Positions 1 through 11,290 of a stretch of DNA of 64,000 nt are shown piece by piece (positions within the stretch are counted from its first letter, which is position 1; the number at the start of each line of letters is the position of its first letter). The notes below the pieces were generated by a model. It did no database searches and was not told the origin of the DNA. It worked only from the letters and a program-made list of their open reading frames with translations. The position numbers and the translations under genes are program-made. Source of the stretch: Halictus rubicundus (taxonomy: Eukaryota; Arthropoda; Insecta; Hymenoptera; Halictidae); NCBI RefSeq assembly GCF_050948215.1, contig NW_027488722.1, positions 1-64,000 of the forward strand, in the 5' to 3' direction.

Positions 1-992
1 TTTTTCCTATCCTATTCTCTATCCTATCCTATCCTCTATGCTATACTATCCTCTACCTTATCCTATCCTCTATCCTATCCAATTACCTATCCTATCCTCT
101 ATCCTATCCTTTCCTCTATCCTATCCTATCCTCTATCCTATCCTATCCTCTATCCTATCCTATCCTCTATCCTATCATATCCTCTATCCGATCCTCTATC
201 CTATCCTATCCTCTATCCTGTCCTCTATCCTATCCTATCCTATCCTATCCTATCCTCTATGCTATCCTATCCTTTATCCTATCCTATCCTCTATTCTATC
301 CTATTCTCTATCCTATCCTATCCTCTATCCTATCCTATCCTCTATCCGATCCTCTATCCAATCCTATCCTCTATCCTATCCTATCCTCTATCCTACTCTA
401 TCCTCTATCCTACTCTATCCTCTATCCTATCCTATCCTCTATCCTATCCTATCCTCTATCCGATCCTCTATCCTATCCTATCCTCTATCCTAACCTCTAT
501 CCTATCCTCTATCGTATCCTATCCTATCCTCTATCATATCCTATCCTCTATCCGATCCTCTATCCTATCCTCTATCGTATCCTATCCTATCCTCTATCAT
601 ATCCTATCCTCTATCCTATCCTATCCTCTATCCTATCCTATCCTCTATCCTATCCTATCCTCTATCCTATCCTCAATCCTATCCTATCCTCTATCCTATC
701 CTATCCTCTATCTTATCCTCTCCTCTATCCTATACTTCCTCTACCTTATCCTATCCTCTATCCTATCCTATCCTTTCCTCTATCCTATCCTATACTCTAT
801 CCTATCCTATCCTCTATCCTATCCTATCCTCTATCCTATCCTATCCTCTATCCTATCCTATCCTCTATCCTATCCTATCCTCTACCCTATCCTAACCTCT
901 ATCCTATCCTATCCTCTATCCTATCCTATCCTCCATTCTATCCTATCCTCTATCCTATCCTCTATCCTATCCTATCCTCTATCCTATCCTCT

Positions 993-1085
993 ACCCTATC
1001 TTATCCTCTATAATATCGTTTACTCTATCATATCCTATCCTCTATCCTATAATGTCATCTATCCTATTCTATCGTCTATCCTTTC
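993..1085 (+). repeat. Truncated landmark block A, copy 1
   Basis: It shares the first half of the 164-bp block (ATAATATCGTTTAC, then ATAATGTCATC at 1,051) but switches after CTATCGTCTATCC to TTTCCAATCCTCTATTATA. It reads ACCCTATCTTATCC instead of ACCCTATCTCATCC. The same truncated form recurs at 5,549. Confidence 0.85.
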
Positions 1086-1296
1086 CAATCCTCTATTATA
1101 TCCTATCCTCTATCCTATCCTATCCTCTATCCGATCCTCTATCCTATCCTATCCTCTATCCTATCCTATCCTCTATCTTATCCTATCCTCTATCCTATCC
1201 TCTATCCTATCCTCTATCTTGTCCTACCTCTATCCTATCCTCTATCCTATCCTCTATCCTATCCTCTATCCTATCCTATCCTCTATCCTATCCTCT

Positions 1297-1460
1297 ACCC
1301 TATCTCATCCTCTATAATATCGTTTACTCTATCATATCCTATCCTCTATCCTATAATGTCATCTATCCTATTCTATCGTCTATCCTATCCTCTATCATAT
1401 CCAATCCTCTATCGTATCCTCTATCCTATCCTCTATCATATCCAATCCTCTATCGTACAC
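1297..1460 (+). repeat. Landmark block A, full copy 1 (164 bp)
   Basis: It runs from ACCCTATCTC through ATAATGTCATC (ATG at 1,356) to GTACAC. It is followed by only two plain 17-mers before a TTTCCTCAATCC variant. The same context recurs at the copy ending at 6,004. Confidence 0.9.
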
Positions 1461-2109
1461 TCTATCCTATCCTATCCTCTATCCTATCCTATCCTCTATC
1501 CTATCCTTTCCTCAATCCTATTATATCCTCTATCCTATCCTTTCCTCAATCCTATTATATCCTCTATCCTATCCTATTCTCTATCCTATCCTATCCTCTA
1601 CCCTATCCTATCCTCTATCCTATCCTATCCTCTATCCTATATTATCCTCTATCCTATCCTATCCTGTATCCTATCCTATGCTCTATCCTATCCTATCCTC
1701 TATCCAATCCTATCCTCTATCCTATCCTATCCTCTACCCTATCTTATCCTCTATCCTATCCTATCCTATCCTCTATCCTATACTATCAGCTATCCTATCC
1801 TATCCTCTATCCTCTATCCTCTATCCTATCCTATCCTCTATCCTATCCTATCCTCTATCCTATCCTATCCTCTATCCTATCCTATCCTCTACCCTATCCT
1901 AACCTCTATCCTATCCTATCCTCTATCCTATCCTATCCTCTATCCGATCCTCTATCCTATCCTATCCTCTATCCTATCCTATCCTCTATCTTATCCTATC
2001 CTCTATCCTATCCTCTATCCTATCCTCTATCTTATCCTACCTCTATCCTATCCTCTATCCTATCCTCTATCCTATCCTCTATCCTATCCTATCCTCTATC
2101 CTATCCTCT

Positions 2110-2273
2110 ACCCTATCTCATCCTCTATAATATCGTTTACTCTATCATATCCTATCCTCTATCCTATAATGTCATCTATCCTATTCTATCGTCTATCCTA
2201 TCCTCTATCATATCCAATCCTCTATCGTATCCTCTATCCTATCCTCTATCATATCCAATCCTCTATCGTACAC
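2110..2273 (+). repeat. Landmark block A, full copy 2 (164 bp)
   Basis: The block has the same length and landmark order as the copy ending at 1,460 (ATG at 2,169, GTACAC ending at 2,273). A pure 17-mer run follows directly. Confidence 0.92.
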
Positions 2274-2562
2274 TCTATCCTATCCTATCCTCTATCCTAT
2301 CCTATCCTCTATCCTATCCTATCCTCTATCCTATCCTATCCTCTATCCTATCCTATCCTCTATCCTATCCTATCCTCTATCCTATCCTATCCTCTATCCT
2401 ATCCTATCCTCTATCCTATCCTATCCTCTATCCTATCCTATCCTCTATCCTATCCTATCCTCTATCCTATCCTATCCTCTATCCTATCCTATCCTCTATC
2501 CTATCCTATCCTCTATCCTATCCTATCCTCTATCCTATCCTATCCTCTATCCTATCCTATCC
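2274..2562 (+). repeat. Pure 17-mer run, 17 copies
   Basis: Exactly 289 bp = 17 x 17 bp of TCTATCCTATCCTATCC with no variant seen. It is bounded by GTACAC on the left and TCAATCCTATTATATAACC on the right. It is the longest of four runs sharing these two borders. Confidence 0.95.
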
Positions 2563-2925
2563 TCAATCCTATTATATAACCTCTATCCTATCCTATCCTC
2601 TATCCCATCCTATCCTATCGTCTATCCTATCCTATCCTCTATCCTATCCTATCCTATCCTCTATCCTATCCTATCCTATCCTCTATGCTATCCTATCCTT
2701 TATCCTATCCTATCCTCTATTCTATCCTATTCTCTATCCTATACTATCCTCTATCCTATCCTATCCTCTATCCTATCCTATCCTCTATCCGATCCTCTAT
2801 CCAATCCTATCCTCTATCCTATCCTATCCTCTATCCTATCCTCTATCTTATCCTACCTCTATCCTATCCTCTATCCTATCCTCTATCCTATCCTCTATCC
2901 TATCCTATCCTCTATCCTATCCTCT

Positions 2926-3089
2926 ACCCTATCTCATCCTCTATAATATCGTTTACTCTATCATATCCTATCCTCTATCCTATAATGTCATCTATCCTAT
3001 TCTATCGTCTATCCTATCCTCTATCATATCCAATCCTCTATCGTATCCTCTATCCTATCCTCTATCATATCCAATCCTCTATCGTACAC
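2926..3089 (+). repeat. Landmark block A, full copy 3 (164 bp)
   Basis: ATG at 2,985 and GTACAC ending at 3,089. It is followed by a few 17-mers and then a 12-mer run (TCTATCCTATCC), a different context from copies 2, 4, 6 and 7. Confidence 0.92.
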
Positions 3090-4469
3090 TCTATCCTATC
3101 CTATCCTCTATCCTATCCTATCCTCTATCCTATCCTATCCTCTATCCTATCCTCTATCCTATCCTCTATCCTATCCTCTATCCAATCCTATCCTCTATCC
3201 TATCCTATCCTCTATCCTATCCTATCCTATCCTTTATCCTATCCTTTCCTCTATCCTATCCTATCCTGTATCCTATCCTATCCTCTATCCTATCCTATCC
3301 TCTATCCTATCCTATCCTCTATCCTATCCTATCCTATCCTTTTTCCTATCCTATCCTCTATCCTATCCTATCCTCTATCCTATCCTATCCTCTATCCTAT
3401 ACTATCCTCTACCTTATCCTATCCTCTATCCTATCCAATTACCTATCCTATCCTCTATCCTATCCTTTCCTCTATCCTATCCTATCCTCTATCCTATCCT
3501 TTATCCAATCCTATCCTCTATCCTATCCTATCCTCTATCCTATCCTATCCTCTATCCTATCCTATCCTCTATCCTGTCCTACCCTCTTTCCAATCCTATC
3601 CTCTGTCCTATCCTATCCTCTATCCTATCCTATCCTCTATCCTATCCTATCCTATCCTCTATCCTATTCTATCCTATCCTCTATGATATCCTATCCTTTA
3701 TCCTATCCTATCCTCTATTCTATCCTATTCTCTATCCTATACTATCCTCTATCCTATCCTATCCTCTATCCTATCCTATCCTCTATCCGATCCTCTATCC
3801 AATCCTATCCTCTATCCTATCCTATCCTCTATCCTACTCTATCCTCTATCCTACTCTATCCTCTATCCTATCCTATCCTCTATCCTATCCTATCCTCTAT
3901 CCGATCCTCTATCCTATCCTCTACCTTATCCTATCCTCTATCCTATCCAATTACCTATCCTATCCTCTATCCTATCCTTTCCTCTATCCTATCCTATCCT
4001 CTATCCTATCCTTTATCCAATCCTATCCTCTATCCTATCCTATCCTCTATCCTATCCTATCCTCTATCCTATCCTATCCTCTATCCTATCCTATCCTCTA
4101 TCCTGTCCTACCCTCTTTCCAATCCTATCCTCTGTCCTATCCTATCCTCTATCCTATCCTATCCTCTATCCTATCCTATCCTATCCTCTATCCTATCCTA
4201 TCCTATCCTCTATGCTATCCTATCCTTTATCCTATCCTATCCTCTATTCTATCCTATTCTCTATCCTATACTATCCTCTATCCTATCCTATCCTCTATCC
4301 TATCCTATCCTCTATCCTATCCTATCCTCTATCCGATCCTCTATCCAATCCTATCCTCTATCCTATCCTATCCTCTATCCTATCCTCTATCTTATCCTAC
4401 CTCTATCCTATCCTCTATCCTATCCTCTATCCTATCCTCTATCCTATCCTATCCTCTATCCTATCCTCT

Positions 4470-4633
4470 ACCCTATCTCATCCTCTATAATATCGTTTAC
4501 TCTATCATATCCTATCCTCTATCCTATAATGTCATCTATCCTATTCTATCGTCTATCCTATCCTCTATCATATCCAATCCTCTATCGTATCCTCTATCCT
4601 ATCCTCTATCATATCCAATCCTCTATCGTACAC
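4470..4633 (+). repeat. Landmark block A, full copy 4 (164 bp)
   Basis: ATG at 4,529. The block has the same length and is followed by a pure 17-mer run. Confidence 0.92.
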
Positions 4634-4854
4634 TCTATCCTATCCTATCCTCTATCCTATCCTATCCTCTATCCTATCCTATCCTCTATCCTATCCTATC
4701 CTCTATCCTATCCTATCCTCTATCCTATCCTATCCTCTATCCTATCCTATCCTCTATCCTATCCTATCCTCTATCCTATCCTATCCTCTATCCTATCCTA
4801 TCCTCTATCCTATCCTATCCTCTATCCTATCCTATCCTCTATCCTATCCTATCC
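4634..4854 (+). repeat. Pure 17-mer run, 13 copies
   Basis: 221 bp = 13 x 17 between the same GTACAC and TCAATCC borders as the run at 2,274. Confidence 0.95.
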
Positions 4855-5310
4855 TCAATCCTATTATATAACCTCTATCCTATCCTATCCTCTATCCCAT
4901 CCTATCCTATCGTCTATCCTATCCTATCCTTTATCCTATCCTATCCTCTATCCTATCATATCCTCTATCCTATCCTATCCTCTATCCTATCCTATCCTCT
5001 ATCCTATCCTATCCTCTACCCTATCCTAACCTCTATCCTATCCTATCCTCTATCCTATCCTATCCTCCATTCTATCCTATCCTCTATCCTATCCTCTATC
5101 CTATCCTCTATCCTATCATCTATCCTATCCTATCCTCTATCCTATCCTATCCTCTTTCGTATCCTATCCTCTATCCTATCCTATCCTCTATCCTATCCTA
5201 TCCTCTACCTTATCGTATACTCTATCCTATCCAATTACCTATCCAATCCTCTATTATATCCTATCCTCTATCCTATCCTTTCCTCAATCCTATTATATCC
5301 TCTATCCTAT
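4855..5310 (+). repeat. Duplicated segment A2, left copy
   Basis: TCAATCCTATTATATAACC, CCCATCC, CCTAACC (5,027), TCCTCCATTC, CTTTCGTATCC, ATCGTATACTC and TTTCCTCAATCC (5,284) recur with a constant 2,218-bp offset. Confidence 0.88.
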
Positions 5311-5548
5311 CCTATCCTCTATCCTATCCTATCCTCTATCCTATCCTATCCTCTATCCTATCCTATCCTCTATCCTATCCTATCCTCTATCCTATCCTAT
5401 CCTCTATCCTATCCTATCCTCTATCCTATCCTATCCTCTACCCTATCCTAACCTCTATCCTATCCTATCCTCTATCCTATCCTATCCTCCATTCTATCCT
5501 ATCCTCTATCCTATCCTCTATCCTATCCTATCCTCTATCCTATCCTCT

Positions 5549-5641
5549 ACCCTATCTTATCCTCTATAATATCGTTTACTCTATCATATCCTATCCTCTA
5601 TCCTATAATGTCATCTATCCTATTCTATCGTCTATCCTTTC
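5549..5641 (+). repeat. Truncated landmark block A, copy 2
   Basis: ATG at 5,608. It matches the truncated copy at 993, including the switch to TTTCCAATCC, and lies 4,556 bp downstream of it. Confidence 0.85.
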
Positions 5642-5840
5642 CAATCCTCTATTATATCCTATCCTCTATCCTATCCTATCCTCTATCCGATCCTCTATCC
5701 TATCCTATCCTCTATCCTATCCTATCCTCTATCTTATCCTATCCTCTATCCTATCCTCTATCCTATCCTCTATCTTGTCCTACCTCTATCCTATCCTCTA
5801 TCCTATCCTCTATCCTATCCTCTATCCTATCCTATCCTCT

Positions 5841-6004
5841 ACCCTATCTCATCCTCTATAATATCGTTTACTCTATCATATCCTATCCTCTATCCTATAA
5901 TGTCATCTATCCTATTCTATCGTCTATCCTATCCTCTATCATATCCAATCCTCTATCGTATCCTCTATCCTATCCTCTATCATATCCAATCCTCTATCGT
6001 ACAC
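5841..6004 (+). repeat. Landmark block A, full copy 5 (164 bp)
   Basis: ATG at 5,900. It lies 4,544 bp downstream of full copy 1 and shares its downstream context. Confidence 0.92.
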
Positions 6005-6653
6005 TCTATCCTATCCTATCCTCTATCCTATCCTATCCTCTATCCTATCCTTTCCTCAATCCTATTATATCCTCTATCCTATCCTTTCCTCAATCCTATT
6101 ATATCCTCTATCCTATCCTATTCTCTATCCTATCCTATCCTCTACCCTATCCTATCCTCTATCCTATCCTATCCTCTATCCTATATTATCCTCTATCCTA
6201 TCCTATCCTGTATCCTATCCTATGCTCTATCCTATCCTATCCTCTATCCAATCCTATCCTCTATCCTATCCTATCCTCTACCCTATCTTATCCTCTATCC
6301 TATCCTATCCTATCCTCTATCCTATACTATCAGCTATCCTATCCTATCCTCTATCCTCTATCCTCTATCCTATCCTATCCTCTATCCTATCCTATCCTCT
6401 ATCCTATCCTATCCTCTATCCTATCCTATCCTCTACCCTATCCTAACCTCTATCCTATCCTATCCTCTATCCTATCCTATCCTCTATCCGATCCTCTATC
6501 CTATCCTATCCTCTATCCTATCCTATCCTCTATCTTATCCTATCCTCTATCCTATCCTCTATCCTATCCTCTATCTTATCCTACCTCTATCCTATCCTCT
6601 ATCCTATCCTCTATCCTATCCTCTATCCTATCCTATCCTCTATCCTATCCTCT

Positions 6654-6817
6654 ACCCTATCTCATCCTCTATAATATCGTTTACTCTATCATATCCTATC
6701 CTCTATCCTATAATGTCATCTATCCTATTCTATCGTCTATCCTATCCTCTATCATATCCAATCCTCTATCGTATCCTCTATCCTATCCTCTATCATATCC
6801 AATCCTCTATCGTACAC
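6654..6817 (+). repeat. Landmark block A, full copy 6 (164 bp)
   Basis: ATG at 6,713. It lies 4,544 bp downstream of full copy 2 and is followed by a pure 17-mer run. Confidence 0.92.
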
Positions 6818-7072
6818 TCTATCCTATCCTATCCTCTATCCTATCCTATCCTCTATCCTATCCTATCCTCTATCCTATCCTATCCTCTATCCTATCCTAT
6901 CCTCTATCCTATCCTATCCTCTATCCTATCCTATCCTCTATCCTATCCTATCCTCTATCCTATCCTATCCTCTATCCTATCCTATCCTCTATCCTATCCT
7001 ATCCTCTATCCTATCCTATCCTCTATCCTATCCTATCCTCTATCCTATCCTATCCTCTATCCTATCCTATCC
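6818..7072 (+). repeat. Pure 17-mer run, 15 copies
   Basis: 255 bp = 15 x 17 with the same borders as the runs at 2,274 and 4,634. It is two units shorter than its duplicate partner at 2,274. Confidence 0.95.
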
Positions 7073-7528
7073 TCAATCCTATTATATAACCTCTATCCTA
7101 TCCTATCCTCTATCCCATCCTATCCTATCGTCTATCCTATCCTATCCTTTATCCTATCCTATCCTCTATCCTATCATATCCTCTATCCTATCCTATCCTC
7201 TATCCTATCCTATCCTCTATCCTATCCTATCCTCTACCCTATCCTAACCTCTATCCTATCCTATCCTCTATCCTATCCTATCCTCCATTCTATCCTATCC
7301 TCTATCCTATCCTCTATCCTATCCTCTATCCTATCATCTATCCTATCCTATCCTCTATCCTATCCTATCCTCTTTCGTATCCTATCCTCTATCCTATCCT
7401 ATCCTCTATCCTATCCTATCCTCTACCTTATCGTATACTCTATCCTATCCAATTACCTATCCAATCCTCTATTATATCCTATCCTCTATCCTATCCTTTC
7501 CTCAATCCTATTATATCCTCTATCCTAT
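7073..7528 (+). repeat. Duplicated segment A2, right copy
   Basis: Partner of 4,855-5,310. CCTAACC at 7,245 and TCAATCC at 7,502 give the same 2,218-bp offset. Downstream sequence diverges (CCGATCC here, CCTAACC in the left copy's continuation). Confidence 0.88.
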
Positions 7529-7767
7529 CCTATCCTCTATCCTATCCTATCCTCTATCCTATCCTATCCTCTATCCTATCCTATCCTCTATCCTATCCTA
7601 TCCTCTATCCTATCCTATCCTCTATCCGATCCTCTATCCTATCCTATCCTCTATCCTATCCTATCCTCTATCTTATCCTATCCTCTATCCTATCCTCTAT
7701 CCTATCCTCTATCTTATCCTACCTCTATCCTATCCTCTATCCTATCCTATCCTCTATCCTATCCTCT

Positions 7768-7931
7768 ACCCTATCTCATCCTCTATAATATCGTTTACTC
7801 TATCATATCCTATCCTCTATCCTATAATGTCATCTATCCTATTCTATCGTCTATCCTATCCTCTATCATATCCAATCCTCTATCGTATCCTCTATCCTAT
7901 CCTCTATCATATCCAATCCTCTATCGTACAC
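7768..7931 (+). repeat. Landmark block A, full copy 7 (164 bp)
   Basis: ATG at 7,827. This is the last copy of the block in the window and again heads a 17-mer run. Confidence 0.92.
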
Positions 7932-8101
7932 TCTATCCTATCCTATCCTCTATCCTATCCTATCCTCTATCCTATCCTATCCTCTATCCTATCCTATCCT
8001 CTATCCTATCCTATCCTCTATCCTATCCTATCCTCCATCCTATCCTATCCTCTATCCTATCCTATCCTCTATCCTATCCTATCCTCTATCCTATCCTATC
8101 C
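7932..8101 (+). repeat. 17-mer run, 10 copies
   Basis: 170 bp = 10 x 17 between GTACAC and TCAATCCTATTATATAACC. One unit carries a T-to-C change (TCCATCC near 8,033). Confidence 0.94.
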
Positions 8102-10239
8102 TCAATCCTATTATATAACCTCTATCCTATCCTATCCTCTATCCCATCCTATCCTATCGTCTATCCTATCCTATCCTCTATCCTATCCTTTCCTCAATCC
8201 TATTATATCCTCTATCCTATCCTATCCTCTATCCTATCCTATCCTCTATCCTATCCTATCCTCTATCCTATCCTATCCTCTATCCTATATTATCCTCTAT
8301 CCTATCCTATCCTGTATTCTATCCTATCCTGTTTCCTATTCTATCCTCTATCCTATCCTATCCTCTATCCTATCCTCTCCTCTATCCTATCCTATCCTCT
8401 ATCCTATCCTATACTCTATCCTCTATCCTATCCTACCCTCTTTCCTATCCTATCCTCTATCCTATCCTATCCTCTATCCTATCCTACCCTCTATCCTATC
8501 CTATCTTCTATCCCATCCTATCCTCTATCCTATCCTATCCTCTATCCTATCCTATCCTCTATCCTATCCTATCCTCTACCCGATCCTATCCTCCATCCTA
8601 TCCTATCCTCTATCCTATCCTATCCTCTATTAGATCCTCTATAATATCCTATCCTCTATCCTATCCAATCCTCTATTATATCCTATCCTCTATCCTATCC
8701 TCTATCCTATCCTCTATCCTATCCTCTATCCGATCCTCTATCCAATCCTATCCTCTATCCTATCCTATCCTCTATCCTACTCTATCCTCTATCCTACTCT
8801 ATCCTCTATCCTATCCTATCCTCTATCCTATCCTATCCTCTATCCGATCCTCTATCCTATCCTATCCTCTATCCGATCCTCTATCCTATCCTCTATCCTA
8901 TCCTCAATCCTATCCTATCCTCTATCCTATCCTATCCTCTATCTTATCCTCTCCTCTATCCTATACTTCCTCTACCTTATCCTATCCTCTATCCTATCCT
9001 ATCCTCTATCCTATCCTTTCCTCAATCCTATTATATCCTCTATCCTATCCCATCCTCTATCCTATGCTATCCTCTATCCTATCCTTTCCTCAATCCTATT
9101 ATATCCTCTATCCTATCCTATTCTCTATCCTATCCTATCCTCTACCCTATCCTATCCTCTATCCTATCCTATCAACTATCCTATATTATCCTCTATCCTA
9201 TCCTATCCTGTATCCTATCCTATCCTCTATCCTATCCTATCCTCTATCCAATCCTATCCTCTATCCTATCCTATCCTCTACCCTATCCTATCCTCTATCC
9301 TATCCTATCCTCAATCCTATCCTATCCTCTATCCTATCCTATCCTCTATCCGATCCTTTCCTCAATCCTATTATATCCTCTATCCTATCCTATCCTCTAT
9401 CCTATGCTATCCTCTATCCTATCCTCTCCTCAATCCTATTATATCCTCTATCCTATCCTATTCTCTATCCTATCCTATCCTCCACCCTATCCTATCCTCT
9501 ATCCTATCCTATCCTCTATCCTATATTATCCTCTATCCTATCCTATCCTGTATCCTATCCTATCCTCTATCCTATCCTATCCTCTATCCTATCCTATCCT
9601 CTAGCCTATCCTATCCTCTATCCTATCCTACCCTCTTTCCTATCCTATCCTCTGTCCTATCCTATCCTCTATCCTATCCTATCCTCTATCCTATCCTATC
9701 CTCTATCCTATCCTTTCCTCTATCCTATCCTATCCTCTATCCTATCCTATCCTCTATCCTATCCTATCCTCTATCCTATCCTCTATCCTATCCTCTATCC
9801 AATCCTATCCTCTATCCTATCCTATCCTCTATCCTATCCTATCCTCTATCCTATCCTATCCTCTATCCTATCCTATCCTCTATCCTATCCTATCCTCTAT
9901 CCTATCCTATCCTCTATCCTATCCTATCCTCTACCCTATCCTATCCTCTATCCTATCCTATCCTATCCTCTATCCTATCCTATCCTCTATACTCTATCCT
10001 ATCCTATCCTCTATCCTATCCTCTATCCTATCCTCTATCCAATCCTATCCTCTATCCTATCCTATCCTCTATACTCTATCCTATCCTATCCTCTATCCTA
10101 TCCTATCCTCTATCCTATCCTCTATCCTATCCTCTATCCAATCCTATCCTCTATCCTATCCTATCCTCTATCCTATCCTATCCTCTATCCTATCCTATCC
10201 TCTATCCTATCCTATCCTCTATCCTATCCTATCCTCTAT

Positions 10240-10720
10240 CCTATCCTATCCTCTATCCTATCCTATCCTATCCTTTATTCTATCCTATCCTCATCCCATC
10301 CTATCCTCTATCCTATCCTACCCTCTTTCCTATCGTATCCTCTATCCTATCGTATCCTCTATCCTATCCTATCCTCTATCCTATCCTATCCTCTATCCTA
10401 TCCTATCGTCTATCCTATACTTTCCTCTATCCAATCCTATCCTCTATCCTATCCTATCCTATCCTTTATCCTATCCTATCCTCTATCCTATCCTATCCTC
10501 TATCCTATCCTACCCTCTTTCCTATCCTATCCTCTGTCCTATCCTATCCTCTATCCAATCCTATCCTCTATCCTATCCTATCCTCTATCCTATCCTCTAT
10601 CCAATCCTATCCTCTATCCTATCCTATCCTCTATCCTATCCTCTATCCAATCCTATCCTCTATCCTATCCTATCCTCTATCCTATCCTCTATCCTATCCT
10701 CTATCCTATCCTATCCTCTA
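10240..10720 (+). repeat. 568-bp tandem segment, left copy
   Basis: TCTTTCCTATCGTATCC (10,324) and the following ATACTTTCC recur 568 bp downstream. The left copy has CCTCATCCC where the right copy has CCTCTATCCC. Confidence 0.8.
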
Positions 10721-10809
10721 TCCTATCCTATCCTATCCTTTATCCTATCCTATCCTCTATCCTATCCTATCCTCTATCCTATCCTATCCTCTATCCTATC
10801 CTATCCTCT

Positions 10810-11290
10810 ATCCTATCCTATCCTCTATCCTATCCTATCCTTTATTCTATCCTATCCTCTATCCCATCCTATCCTCTATCCTATCCTACCCTCTTTCCTA
10901 TCGTATCCTCTATCCTATCGTATCCTCTATCCTATCCTATCCTCTATCCTATCCTATCCTCTATCCTATCCTATCCTCTATCCTATACTTTCCTCTATCC
11001 AATCCTATCCTCTATCCTATCCTATCCTATCCTTTATCCTATCCTATCCTCTATCCTATCCTATCCTCTATCCTATCCTACCCTCTTTCCTATCCTATCC
11101 TCTGTCCTATCCTATCCTCTATCCAATCCTATCCTCTATCCTATCCTATCCTCTATCCTATCCTCTATCCAATCCTATCCTCTATCCTATCCTATCCTCT
11201 ATCCTATCCTCTATCCAATCCTATCCTCTATCCTATCCTATCCTCTATCCTATCCTCTATCCTATCCTCTATCCTATCCTATCCTCTATC
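10810..11290 (+). repeat. 568-bp tandem segment, right copy
   Basis: Partner of 10,240-10,720: TCTTTCC at 10,892 and ATACTTTCC near 10,985, followed by the same CTCTGTCC and CCAATCC order. Confidence 0.8.

Larger units (their letters stand above)
840..2640 (+). repeat. Duplicated segment A1, left copy
   Basis: Landmarks in order (CCTAACC at 893, truncated block A at 993, full blocks at 1,297 and 2,110, the 17-copy run, TATATAACC) recur in the same order about 4.55 kb downstream. The offset is 4,556 bp at the first landmarks and 4,544 bp after a missing 12-mer in the right copy. Confidence 0.88.
5400..7150 (+). repeat. Duplicated segment A1, right copy
   Basis: Partner of 840-2,640. It differs by loss of one 12-bp unit before ATG 5,900 and two 17-bp units in the pure run. 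The match ends after CCCATCCTATCCTATCGTC. Confidence 0.88.
1..8300. repeat. Satellite domain A (ATAATGTCATC / GTACAC subfamily)
   Basis: This domain is defined by landmark variants not seen later in the window: ATAATATCGTTTACTC, ATAATGTCATC, CTATCGTACACTC and CAATCCTATTATATAACC. It uses TCCTCCATTC and CTTTTTCCTATCC where domain C has CTTTTTCTTATCC. The window opens inside a TTTTTCCTATCC motif like the one near 3,340. The right edge is soft: the last A landmark (TATATAACC with CCCATCC) lies near 8,110-8,150, and domain B-type CCCTCTTTCC motifs start near 8,440. Confidence 0.8.
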
